This document shows positions 37,052 through 45,517 of a DNA stretch of 64,000 nt, piece by piece. The stretch is from JALJPB01 sp034111045. GTDB taxonomy: Bacteria > Pseudomonadota > Gammaproteobacteria > Enterobacterales > Alteromonadaceae. The notes beneath the pieces are model-generated. The model did no database searches. It was not told where the DNA came from and worked only from the letters and a program-made list of their open reading frames with translations. The stretch is taken from NCBI GenBank assembly GCA_034111045.1, contig JAWUYA010000016.1:15486-79485 (forward strand), written 5' to 3'. The position numbers and the translations under genes were made by a program. Positions within the stretch are counted from its first letter, which is position 1, and every line of letters starts with the position of its first letter.

Positions 37052-37681
37052 ATGCATGAATTACTTTATTGGTTAGATATTTTTGGCATTATCGTTTTTT
37101 CTTTATCGGGAGCACTGGCAGCAGGGAAGTATCAACTTGATCCCTTTGGTGTTGTAGTTTTAGCTTCGGTTACCGCAGTGGGGGGCGGAACCATCAGAGA
37201 TATAATTTTACAAACGCCTGTTTTTTGGGTGGTTAAACCATTTTATCTTTATATTATTCTGATCACGGCAATACTCACTATTATCATTATTAGACGTCCT
37301 AAACGTATACCCAAGCGCTTTTTATTAATTGCAGATGCCGTAGGTTTGTCTTTATTTTCAGTACTCGCCACTCAAAAATCGTTAAGTTTAGGTGCACCTA
37401 TTCCGGTGGCAATTATTATGGGCACAATTACCGCTGTGTTAGGCGGTATGCTGAGGGATATTATTTGTAATGTGATCCCGATGATTTTACGACAAGAAAT
37501 TTACGCTACTGCCGCTATGCTCGGAGGTACGTTATTTGTGACGTTACAGCAGGTGGGCTTACCAGACAATATTGCGTTAGTTTCAGCAATCATTGGCGCA
37601 TTAGCACTTAGGTTAGCGGCCATTTATTGGCAAGTATCCCTGCCTGCATTTCAAATTATTGAAAAAGAAGACAAACGTTAA
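37052..37681 (+). CDS. TRIC/YadS-type membrane channel protein
   Basis: Seven-helix inner-membrane protein of 209 residues made of two related repeats: VVVLASVTAVGGGTIRDIIL (about 31-50) and VAIIMGTITAVLGGMLRDII (about 117-136). Each repeat carries the GGG/GG-x2-RD motif of the family. Bacterial TRIC homologues conduct cations or transport glycine (YicG/YadS family). Third gene of the mtnN group; its stop overlaps the stop of the convergent RraB-like gene by four bases. Confidence 0.88.
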   Translation: MHELLYWLDIFGIIVFSLSGALAAGKYQLDPFGVVVLASVTAVGGGTIRDIILQTPVFWVVKPFYLYIILITAILTIIIIRRPKRIPKRFLLIADAVGLSLFSVLATQKSLSLGAPIPVAIIMGTITAVLGGMLRDIICNVIPMILRQEIYATAAMLGGTLFVTLQQVGLPDNIALVSAIIGALALRLAAIYWQVSLPAFQIIEKEDKR

Positions 37682-38001
37682 GCCTCAATACCCCAGCCAT
37701 CGCTATAACCAGCAAATTTGGTGGCTATTTTTTCAAGAGCCACTTCTTCCGCCAGTATGTTTTCATAGCTTGGCACCATCACCAGAGTGCAGTTTAGGTC
37801 CCACACATTAGGCGTGTCATCGGCTTGTAGACTTACTTTAACGTCAGTCAATGTTTCATTGATAAAGTCAGCCATCGCTTGGGCTTGTTCTTGTTGTTCA
37901 AATAAATGAAAAAACACCACATCATGTTGCTGTGTTAGATCAATGCCCGACTGGTACATTTCAGACAATACCTGGCCTGTTTCATCGTTAGGGAAGTTCA
38001 T
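37678..38001 (-). CDS. Second RraB-family protein
   Basis: Acidic protein of 107 residues that fits the RraB family: MYQSGIDLTQQHDVVFFHLFEQQEQAQAMADFI split into the N-terminal gate of the domain, and the C-terminal signature YSDGWGIE in place of YDGWGTYFE. It differs clearly from RraB at 18229-18582, so it is a paralogue with perhaps another partner. The domain often occurs in proteins not known to bind RNase E. It is convergent with and overlaps the YadS-type gene. Confidence 0.75.
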   Translation of the reverse strand: MNFPNDETGQVLSEMYQSGIDLTQQHDVVFFHLFEQQEQAQAMADFINETLTDVKVSLQADDTPNVWDLNCTLVMVPSYENILAEEVALEKIATKFAGYSDGWGIEA

Positions 38002-38207
38002 AAAACCTTATCTATATTCATATAATTACAGCGTGAATTTGTCATTATAACCACGATTAATTAGAAAATACACAAGAGTGCTAAACCACTCGGTAATTGG
38101 ACATATTTCTAAAGCTCTCCTTCGGAAGCACACCACTAGATAATAGTCATATATTTGCCTGAGATGCCTAACAGTAAAATAGGGACAGTTAATTCAATAT
38201 GTGCAAG

Positions 38208-38233
38208 AGCTGCTCAACTTGCTATGAGCAGCT
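38208..38233. terminator. Hairpin downstream of fadH
   Basis: AGCTGCTCA (38208-38216) and TGAGCAGCT (38225-38233) form a perfect 9-base stem with an 8-base loop, just after the fadH stop. On the minus strand no T-run follows it, on the plus strand ACAAAAAATT follows. It may be a bidirectional transcript end or a 3' stabiliser. Confidence 0.4.
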
Positions 38234-38241
38234 ACAAAAAA

Positions 38242-40266
38242 TTAAAGCTGAGTGGCTAACACTAAGCCTTGTTTAATTGCACGTTTAGCATCAAGTTCTG
38301 CTGCTACGTCGGCACCACCGATTAAATGATAGGGTTTATTCAAACCTTCCACTAAGGCTCTAGCTGGGTCTTGACCTGTACAAAGAATGATATTATCAAC
38401 AGCTAATACCTGTTTCTCGCCGGCAATGCTGAAATGCAAACCGGCATCATCAATCTTGTGATACTCACATGAAGCAATCATTTTAACTTGTTTGTTTTTT
38501 AGACCCATACGATGGATCCAGCCAGTCGTTTTACCCAAGTCTGCTCCCACTTTACTTTGTTTACGCTGCAGTAAATAAACTTCCCTGGCGGGAGCTGTAA
38601 TTTCTTTTTTTATCCCCTCAATACCGGCACGAGCTTGCAATGTCATATCAACGCCCCACTCTTTCATATAAGCTTCAATGTTCTGACTTGTTGGTTCACC
38701 TGAATGTACTAGATATTCAGATATATCAAAGCCAATACCACCTGCGCCAATAACAGCCACTTTTTTACCCACTATTTTTTTATGCCTAAGCACATCGATA
38801 TAGTTCAATACTTTTGCATGTTCAACACCTTCAATAGCCGGAATACGAGGGTTAACGCCCGTCGCAATAACGACTTCGTCAAAATCACTATTATTTAACT
38901 CCACCGCTGTCACTCTAACATTGAGCTTGACAGTAACGCCCGTTAGCTCTAATTGGCGAGAGTAATACCGAATAGTTTCATCAAACTCTTCTTTACCTGG
39001 TACCTGCTTGGCAATATTGAACTGTCCACCCACCTCACTGTCACCGTCAAAAAGGGTGACATCATGACCTGCTTTGGCAAGTGCTGTTGAAGCAGAAAGA
39101 CCTGCTGGACCTGCACCAACAACGGCAATTTTCTTAACTTTTTTGGAGGGTATAATATTAATTTCAGTTTCAAAACAAGCACGAGGATTAACTAAACAAC
39201 TGGCTATTTCGCCAGAAAAAACATGATCAAGACAGGCTTGATTACAACCAATACAGATATTGATTTCATCACTACGTCCCTCTGCGGCTTTATTCACAAA
39301 ATCGGCATCAGCTAAGAAAGGGCGCGCCATTGAAATCATGTCAGCATCGCCATTTTGTAATACTTGTTCAGCCACTTCAGGGGTATTAATACGGTTAGAA
39401 GTAATGATGGGGATGTTGAAGTGCTCTTTATATTTAGCTGTTACCCAAGTAAAGGCCGCACGAGGCACCTTAGTTTGAATAGTAGGAACGCGCGCTTCAT
39501 GCCAACCTATACCTGTATTGATAATAGTGGCGCCAGCTTTTTCAATCGCTTGGCCAAACTGCACGACTTCTTCAAAGGTGCTACCACCCTCAACTAAATC
39601 CATCATAGATAAACGAAAAATAATAATGAATTTTTCACCTACCGCCGCACGAATACGACGAACAATATCGACACCTAACTTAATACGATTTTCATACGAA
39701 CCACCCCAATCATCATCACGTTGATTGGTTCTTAATGCAGTAAATTGGTTAATAAAATAACCTTCAGAGCCCATTACTTCAACACCATCGTAATTTGCCT
39801 GCTGAGCTTTAAGTGATAAATTTACAAAACCACAAATTTCTTCTTCGATCATTTCTACCGTGCAAGCTTCCGGCTTAAAAGGGTTAATCGGTGCTTGAAT
39901 CGATGAGGGTGCAATAAGGTTATTACTAAAAGCATAACGACCCGTATGTAGGAGTTGCATACAAATTTTACTGTCATATTTATGCACCTCGTCAGTGATC
40001 GCCCGATGTTTAGCAATATCCTCAGTTGTTTCAATTATCTTAGTGTCAGGATGAGTGGCGCCACGTTGAGTTGGACCATAGCCACCAGTAACCATTAAGC
40101 CACAGCCACCTTTAGCACGTTCACCAAAAAAAGCAGCCATACGTTTAGTACCATCAGGGTGTTCTTCTAAGCCTGTATGCATAGAGCCCATTAAAATGCG
40201 ATTTTTTAAGGTAGTGAATCCAAGATCAAGTGGCGCTAATAATTTTGAAAATTTTTGCTCAGGCAT
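38242..40266 (-). CDS. fadH: FadH-type 2,4-dienoyl-CoA reductase (FMN, 4Fe-4S, FAD)
   Basis: Enzyme of 674 residues, near E. coli FadH (672), that reduces 2,4-dienoyl-CoA so unsaturated fatty acids can go through beta-oxidation. Residues about 1-330 form an old-yellow-enzyme TIM barrel (MGSMHTGLEE, then QLLHTGRYA). The iron-sulfur motif is CIGCNQACLDHVFSG (about 339-353) with a further Cys in NPRAC. The FAD/NADPH part starts at VVGAGPAGLSAS (about 379-390), with a second nucleotide motif VIGAGGIGFDIS (about 504-515). I use the ATG at 40266, with AGAGAAAG upstream; a longer start adds 23 unlikely residues. It ends the minus arm of the catabolic locus. Related NADH:flavin oxidoreductases are possible. 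Confidence 0.88.
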   Translation of the reverse strand: MPEQKFSKLLAPLDLGFTTLKNRILMGSMHTGLEEHPDGTKRMAAFFGERAKGGCGLMVTGGYGPTQRGATHPDTKIIETTEDIAKHRAITDEVHKYDSKICMQLLHTGRYAFSNNLIAPSSIQAPINPFKPEACTVEMIEEEICGFVNLSLKAQQANYDGVEVMGSEGYFINQFTALRTNQRDDDWGGSYENRIKLGVDIVRRIRAAVGEKFIIIFRLSMMDLVEGGSTFEEVVQFGQAIEKAGATIINTGIGWHEARVPTIQTKVPRAAFTWVTAKYKEHFNIPIITSNRINTPEVAEQVLQNGDADMISMARPFLADADFVNKAAEGRSDEINICIGCNQACLDHVFSGEIASCLVNPRACFETEINIIPSKKVKKIAVVGAGPAGLSASTALAKAGHDVTLFDGDSEVGGQFNIAKQVPGKEEFDETIRYYSRQLELTGVTVKLNVRVTAVELNNSDFDEVVIATGVNPRIPAIEGVEHAKVLNYIDVLRHKKIVGKKVAVIGAGGIGFDISEYLVHSGEPTSQNIEAYMKEWGVDMTLQARAGIEGIKKEITAPAREVYLLQRKQSKVGADLGKTTGWIHRMGLKNKQVKMIASCEYHKIDDAGLHFSIAGEKQVLAVDNIILCTGQDPARALVEGLNKPYHLIGGADVAAELDAKRAIKQGLVLATQL

Positions 40267-40403
40267 AGCTTTCTCTTTATATATTGATGGGCGTGTATTG
40301 TAACTTTCACTGATTATTTTCAGTACATTATGCATTGAAATTTATATGTTTGCTTTCACTTTCACTGGCAAACTAAAATTGACATCGTCAAGTCATCTAC
40401 ATT

Positions 40404-42032
40404 CTAACTCAAAGACAAAATCATTTCTGACGCTTTTTCTGCAATCGCCATGGTTGGCGCGTTTGTGTTGCCACTGATTAGCGTTGGCATGATTGAAGCG
40501 TCAACCACTCGAAGGTTTTCAATACCATGTACTTTGAGCTGACTATCAACAACAGCCAGATCATCCTTGCCCATTTTACATGTACCTACCGGATGATAGA
40601 CTACACCTAAACGCTCTTTGGTTTTAGCAAAAATTTGTTCATCCGTTTCAAAAGCATTACCGGGATGCATTTCGTTATCATAGTGTTGAGCCAATGCTGG
40701 TGCGGTTAATATCTTACGAAGCTGACGCATCCCATTGATGATAACTGCTTTATCTTTTCCTTGTTGATCAGAAAAAAAGTTAAAATCTATCTCTGGCGCA
40801 TCTTGATAGTTAGCCGATTTTAGCGACACCTTACCCGTACTTTCAGGGCGCAATACACAAACATGACATGAAAATCCATGCTCTGATAACAGTTTAAGAT
40901 CCCGCCCATTATCGTCATATAACAAAGGCAACATATGTAATTGAATATCGGGTCTGTCTTCCTTGTCATTTGATTTAATAAAGCCACCAGCTTCTAAAAT
41001 ACTATTGGCCAGTTTACCTTTTTTACTGGTGATATATTTAATGGTATCAGGTAGCATTTTCAGTAACCCTGTCACTGAAAGGGTAAAACCATCTGTTTTT
41101 TTGCTTTTTACTAACACGCAGGCATCGACATGCTCTCGTAAGTTTTTTCCTACGCCTTTAAGTTCATGTATACAATCTATGCCATGTTGTGCAAGCGCAT
41201 TTTTATCTCCAATGCCAGATAACATCAGTAATTGTGGTGAGGCGATACTACCGCCACTTAAAATAACTTCTTTATTGGCGGTTAATGTTTGCCTCTCCCC
41301 TTTAACAAAGACATCGACACCGTAAGCGTGTTTATCTTTTAGGAGAAGCTTACTCACCTGCGCGTGAGTCAATACCGTAAGATTAGCTCTATACATTACT
41401 GGTAAAAGATAAGCATGAGCCGCAGAGCAACGTTTACCATTTTTTATGGTACATTGATAATAGCCAACACCTTCTTGCTCACTGCCATTAAAATCATCAC
41501 TAACCTTAAAGCCAGCCTGCTGACTTGCTTCAATATAACGCCTGCTGATATCATAAAAAACAGGTCTATCAGTAACTTGCAAAGGGCCGTTGTCACCATG
41601 AAATTCACTTTCGCCACGGCCATTAGTTTCTGATTTTTTAAAGTAAGGCAACATATCGTCAAATGACCAACCATCATTACCTAATTCTGCCCAATGGTCA
41701 TAGTCTTGTTTTTGCCCACGTATATAAAGCATGGCATTAGTTGCTGAACTTCCGCCTAAGCCGCGACCACGAGGCACAAAAAGTGGCGCGCCTTGACGAA
41801 TATCTTTTTTAGGCTTAGCATCAAAACTCCAATTGAATTTTTTCAAAAACATAAAGGCTGAAAATGCCCCAGGCGTATTAACTAACATCGATTTATTATC
41901 ACTACCTGCTTCTAATAAACAGACGCTAAATTTGCCATTTTCAGTTAATCGATTCGCCAACACACAGCCCGCCGAACCTGCACCGACTATGATGTAGTCA
42001 AACGTTTTCTGTTTATTCTTATTATTTTGCAT
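40404..42032 (-). CDS. GMC-family FAD alcohol dehydrogenase
   Basis: Flavoprotein of 542 residues. The FAD motif is VGAGSAGCVLANRL (about 17-30), GMC signature 1 is around GRGLGGSSATNAMLYIRG (about 85-102), and signature 2 around SGGSIASPQLLMLSGIG (about 254-270). The catalytic His is in YHPVGTCKMG and the Asn in ISGNTNAPTMAIAE near the C-terminus. GMC enzymes of this branch oxidise long-chain alcohols (AlkJ type) or choline. Between an alkyl sulfatase and FadH, and with an aldehyde dehydrogenase in the other arm, a fatty-alcohol role is the best guess. The ATG at 42032 is preferred over a TTG one codon earlier. Confidence 0.85.
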   Translation of the reverse strand: MQNNKNKQKTFDYIIVGAGSAGCVLANRLTENGKFSVCLLEAGSDNKSMLVNTPGAFSAFMFLKKFNWSFDAKPKKDIRQGAPLFVPRGRGLGGSSATNAMLYIRGQKQDYDHWAELGNDGWSFDDMLPYFKKSETNGRGESEFHGDNGPLQVTDRPVFYDISRRYIEASQQAGFKVSDDFNGSEQEGVGYYQCTIKNGKRCSAAHAYLLPVMYRANLTVLTHAQVSKLLLKDKHAYGVDVFVKGERQTLTANKEVILSGGSIASPQLLMLSGIGDKNALAQHGIDCIHELKGVGKNLREHVDACVLVKSKKTDGFTLSVTGLLKMLPDTIKYITSKKGKLANSILEAGGFIKSNDKEDRPDIQLHMLPLLYDDNGRDLKLLSEHGFSCHVCVLRPESTGKVSLKSANYQDAPEIDFNFFSDQQGKDKAVIINGMRQLRKILTAPALAQHYDNEMHPGNAFETDEQIFAKTKERLGVVYHPVGTCKMGKDDLAVVDSQLKVHGIENLRVVDASIMPTLISGNTNAPTMAIAEKASEMILSLS

Positions 42033-42057
42033 CAATTAAATCTCTAAATATCGTTAA

Positions 42058-44016
42058 TTAAGGAGTGACAATATTGAACCAAAAAGGGAATGAGTCCATC
42101 ATCATCAAGAGTTGACCTAAGACTTTGCCGTTACCCTTTAATTGCATTTTCCCTGATTCAACTAATTGGTCCAATGATTGTTGTTTTAACAACAAAAAAT
42201 CTAAATCTGTGCGATTGACAGTGACTGTTAAATCGGCAAATTCATGTTGAATGTTTTCAATATTATTTAAATGGGCGTTACTCAGCTCTACTAAAAAGAG
42301 TTCATCACGGTCAGGGAAAATAAAATTAATTTTGAAGCTATGATCTAATGCTTTTTCAGTATTTAAACGCACACCAAGAAAATCAAAAATCAACTCACTG
42401 CTCATCGCTTTAATCATGTCAGGGCCAGCTTTGGTTGCCTTAGCCTTTTTAGGTATACCATGACGCAATTCAAAAGCTGCGGCTAAATAACTATTACGCC
42501 AACCCGCATTTTCAGCTTGATAACCCAATTGCTCTAAGGTATCTGCTTGCAAATATTTGGCATTTTTATTTTCTGGCTGAGCAAAAATCACATGGTTCAA
42601 TAATTGAGCCACCCAGCGATACTCCCCTTTTTTAAACGCTTTAGTCGCTTGTTTTATAATAGTGTCTGCACCACCCATTAACTCAACATATTTCACAGAT
42701 GACTCAGTAGGACTCAATTGATCAAGATTAGCTGGGTTGGCATCATAAAAACCGAGGTACTTATTAATAATGCCTCTGACATTGTGCGAGTAAGAGCCAT
42801 GATAACCTCGGTTATACCATTGATGGGCTAACACTTCAGGCACAGCTAATTGGTTATGTATCTCATTAATGGTGACACCTTTGTTAGCAAGATTTAGTGT
42901 CTTATCATGTAAATAACCATACATATCACGTTGTTTTTCTAATACTTCAACAATGTATTCTTTCCCCCATCTAGGCCAAGAATGCGAGGCAAACATCACT
43001 TCACTGTCATTAGCAAAACGGTAGATAACTTTATTTATAAACTTACTCCACGCTTGTGAATCACGTATTTCGGCGCCACGCAAAGTGTAAATATTATGCA
43101 GGGTTCCGGTTACATTTTCAGCTAGCCATAAGGTTTTAAATTGTGGAAAGTAAGTATTCATTTCAGCTGGCGACTCGGTACCCGGGGTGTTTTGCATTAT
43201 CATTTCAATACCATCAATAATAATAGTTTCTTCATCCGCCAAAATTTCTCTATTCGGTGCTATCAAGTCAATATAACCTGTTGATAAACCTTTACCGATA
43301 GCCGCATCCACTTGACCTCTAGCCCCTTTAGCCAGAGCATTACCATATTGATAAGTTGCGCGACGAGTCATCGCATTACCCGCCAATATATTTTCTTTGA
43401 TGGCGTGTTCCATAAAACCACGGGGCGCAATAATTTGTATTTCACCTGAATCAACTTGGGCTTGACTGACAACGCCTTTAACGCCGCCAAAGTGATCGGC
43501 ATGGGCATGACTATAAACCACTGCCTTTACTGGAAACTGTCCCAGCTCTTGGGTAACAAGTGCTAATGCAGCTTTAGAGGTCGCCGCTGTTAATAGTGGA
43601 TCGAAAATAATCCAGCCAGTATCTCCTTTAATAAAGGTAATATTGGCAAGATCATAGCCTCTAACTTGATAAATACGATCGGTTACTTGATACAAGCCAT
43701 AAGCCATATTTAACTTAGCTTGACGTAATAAACTTGGATTAACGCTATCTATATTTTTGTTATCAAGTAAAAATTGATAATTACCGAGCTCCCAAACAAC
43801 ATTACCCAATTCATCTTTGATGGCGAGCTTTTCTGGTCGTTTAATTAAGCCTTTTTCAGCCAAAGAGAAATCAAGGTTGTCGTTAAAAGGTAAACTTGCT
43901 AACAACGCCTCTTGATGGGCAATGGTATGTTTAGTTGCTGGCTTTAATGTTGTATTCGCACTTACTGAGCCAATAGTACTCAGTATAAAACTCAAAAATA
44001 AAAATTTACACTTCAT
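42058..44016 (-). CDS. SdsA1/YjcS-type alkyl sulfatase
   Basis: Secreted or periplasmic metallo-beta-lactamase-fold sulfatase of 652 residues that cleaves primary alkyl sulfates to alcohol and sulfate. A signal peptide (about 1-20) is present. The zinc motif reads SHAHADHFGG, with His170, His172, Asp174 and His175, which is one residue from SdsA1 numbering. Further parts are LWLAENVTG and ASHSWPRWG (metal and His residues), an alpha-helical dimerisation domain and a C-terminal SCP2-like domain (about 530-652, TVNRTDLDFLLL). It lies between the DUF1329 and GMC genes. Related proteins such as linear primary alkyl sulfatase BDS1 share the layout. Confidence 0.9.
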   Translation of the reverse strand: MKCKFLFLSFILSTIGSVSANTTLKPATKHTIAHQEALLASLPFNDNLDFSLAEKGLIKRPEKLAIKDELGNVVWELGNYQFLLDNKNIDSVNPSLLRQAKLNMAYGLYQVTDRIYQVRGYDLANITFIKGDTGWIIFDPLLTAATSKAALALVTQELGQFPVKAVVYSHAHADHFGGVKGVVSQAQVDSGEIQIIAPRGFMEHAIKENILAGNAMTRRATYQYGNALAKGARGQVDAAIGKGLSTGYIDLIAPNREILADEETIIIDGIEMIMQNTPGTESPAEMNTYFPQFKTLWLAENVTGTLHNIYTLRGAEIRDSQAWSKFINKVIYRFANDSEVMFASHSWPRWGKEYIVEVLEKQRDMYGYLHDKTLNLANKGVTINEIHNQLAVPEVLAHQWYNRGYHGSYSHNVRGIINKYLGFYDANPANLDQLSPTESSVKYVELMGGADTIIKQATKAFKKGEYRWVAQLLNHVIFAQPENKNAKYLQADTLEQLGYQAENAGWRNSYLAAAFELRHGIPKKAKATKAGPDMIKAMSSELIFDFLGVRLNTEKALDHSFKINFIFPDRDELFLVELSNAHLNNIENIQHEFADLTVTVNRTDLDFLLLKQQSLDQLVESGKMQLKGNGKVLGQLLMMMDSFPFWFNIVTP

Positions 44017-44044
44017 AATACCTCCTACTCTGAGCGTAATTAAA

Positions 44045-44080
44045 CAAACGGATTAATATACACTCATATTAATCCGTTTG
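44045..44080. terminator. Perfect 15-base hairpin between DUF1329 and alkyl sulfatase genes
   Basis: CAAACGGATTAATAT (44045-44059) and its exact reverse complement (44066-44080) flank a 6-base loop. On the minus strand TTTAATTA follows, so it may end most transcripts from the DUF1302-DUF1329 pair and allow some read-through into the sulfatase, or protect the upstream mRNA. The stem is AT-rich except for CGG/CCG. Confidence 0.55.
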
Positions 44081-44102
44081 AATAAGTTCGGTTTTTTGAA
44101 AG

Positions 44103-45470
44103 TTAACGCCCTAGACGTCTAAGCGCAGAGGCAGAAAAATCTTTTCTTTTAACTTTTTCGCCCCAAACCATAAAGGTAGGTTCTTCATTACTCAAGCCTG
44201 TGATCAAATAACGGCCTGAATTTAAGTCATGTAATGTTTCTGCTACCATCCATGGAGTATCAACATCATAAAATTGGATATTATGGGCTTCAGAGAGTTT
44301 CCACAATTCCCCACGACCATCATATTGATCAATCACTGAGGCACCCCAAGTATCTTCATCGATAAAGAGAGTACGCTTAGCATAAATATGTCTAGCGCCT
44401 TCTTTTAATGTACCTTCAACTTGCCATACACGATGTAACTCATAACGAAGGTAATCAGCATTTAAATGACCTTTTTGTACAACATCTTCATACTTTGCTG
44501 ACGTATCAAGTAAATTATAAGAGTTGTATGGAATATAAAGCTCTTTCTTACCCACTAGCTTCCAGTTATAACGATCGGGAGCACCGTTATACATGTCATA
44601 GTTATCCGTTGTTCTTAAACCATCGGTACCTGCTCCTGGGCCGTCATAAGAGACGTTTGGCGCACGGCGTACTCGACGTTGCCCTGCATTATAGACCCAA
44701 GCTTTACGTGCTTCTTTCACTTGGTCTATGGTTTCATGAAGTAATAATGCGGTGCCGGTCAAGCGTGCTGGCGCAGTGATTTGCTGTAAATAATAAAACA
44801 ATATGTTGTCATCTTTTTTGGCATCACGACCACTTTTTAAAAATTCCGGCCATACCAGTTGGTCATTCATTTTAACGGGGACAAATGAACCATTTGATTG
44901 CACTGGAATGGTAGTTAAGAAGCGCTTTGCTGTGCCACCACGATAACGGGTGATATGATTCCAAATAACTTCATTGCCGTTTTGTGCAATAGGAAAAGGA
45001 ATAGTGGTATCAAAATTCGCCAAACCATTGCCCGATTGTATTAACTCAGCAGTAGTCGCATTTTTTTTAACCACCTCATATAGCGCATCTGAATAAGCCG
45101 CTGTTCGTCTTGTTTTATAAATAGGCATGGTATAGTCAGCATATTTTTCAAACATAGCCGTTTGGCCTGCACTTAAATTTTCTTTGTGATCACCGAAGTT
45201 TGTGCTGGTAATCACAAATAAAGGCTTATCTTCTAAAAAAGGGTTGTCTGGGCGACCTGCATCTTTACTTTTTGTTGAATTTTTACTCGTTAGCCCTCCG
45301 GTCCATGCTGGAATAGTACCTGCTGAATTTGCTGCCATTTCAGCACCTAAGGGGGTTAGTGTAGCCCCTAACTTTGCTGCTTCTTGCTGACTAACTTTAG
45401 CAAACACTGTACTTGCTGATAGGGATAACATGAGTAAACTTGCTGTAGTAATATATTTTTTCATCATCAT
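44103..45470 (-). CDS. DUF1329 exported protein
   Basis: Periplasmic or outer-membrane-associated protein of 455 residues with a signal peptide (about 1-25, cut near VFAKVSQ). DUF1329 proteins have a LolA/LolB-like fold expected to hold lipids or other hydrophobic molecules. Visible family stretches are LGATLTPLGAEMAANSAGTI near the mature start, AWVYNAGQRRVRRAPNVSYD (about 269-288) and HRVWQVEGTLKEGARHIYAKR (about 347-367, with R/H/W-rich core). It has no Cys lipobox. Three tandem ATG codons (45470, 45467, 45464) make the exact start uncertain. It is immediately downstream of the DUF1302 gene, its usual partner. Confidence 0.85.
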   Translation of the reverse strand: MMMKKYITTASLLMLSLSASTVFAKVSQQEAAKLGATLTPLGAEMAANSAGTIPAWTGGLTSKNSTKSKDAGRPDNPFLEDKPLFVITSTNFGDHKENLSAGQTAMFEKYADYTMPIYKTRRTAAYSDALYEVVKKNATTAELIQSGNGLANFDTTIPFPIAQNGNEVIWNHITRYRGGTAKRFLTTIPVQSNGSFVPVKMNDQLVWPEFLKSGRDAKKDDNILFYYLQQITAPARLTGTALLLHETIDQVKEARKAWVYNAGQRRVRRAPNVSYDGPGAGTDGLRTTDNYDMYNGAPDRYNWKLVGKKELYIPYNSYNLLDTSAKYEDVVQKGHLNADYLRYELHRVWQVEGTLKEGARHIYAKRTLFIDEDTWGASVIDQYDGRGELWKLSEAHNIQFYDVDTPWMVAETLHDLNSGRYLITGLSNEEPTFMVWGEKVKRKDFSASALRRLGR

Positions 45471-45517
45471 TCTCTTCTATTATTTTTCATCAAATGTTAA
45501 TAAATATAAGGTATTGA

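Noticed and set aside
38600..39750. Several open frames inside fadH on both strands
   Set aside because: They overlap a long gene with Fe-S, FMN and FAD motifs in frame and have no features of their own.
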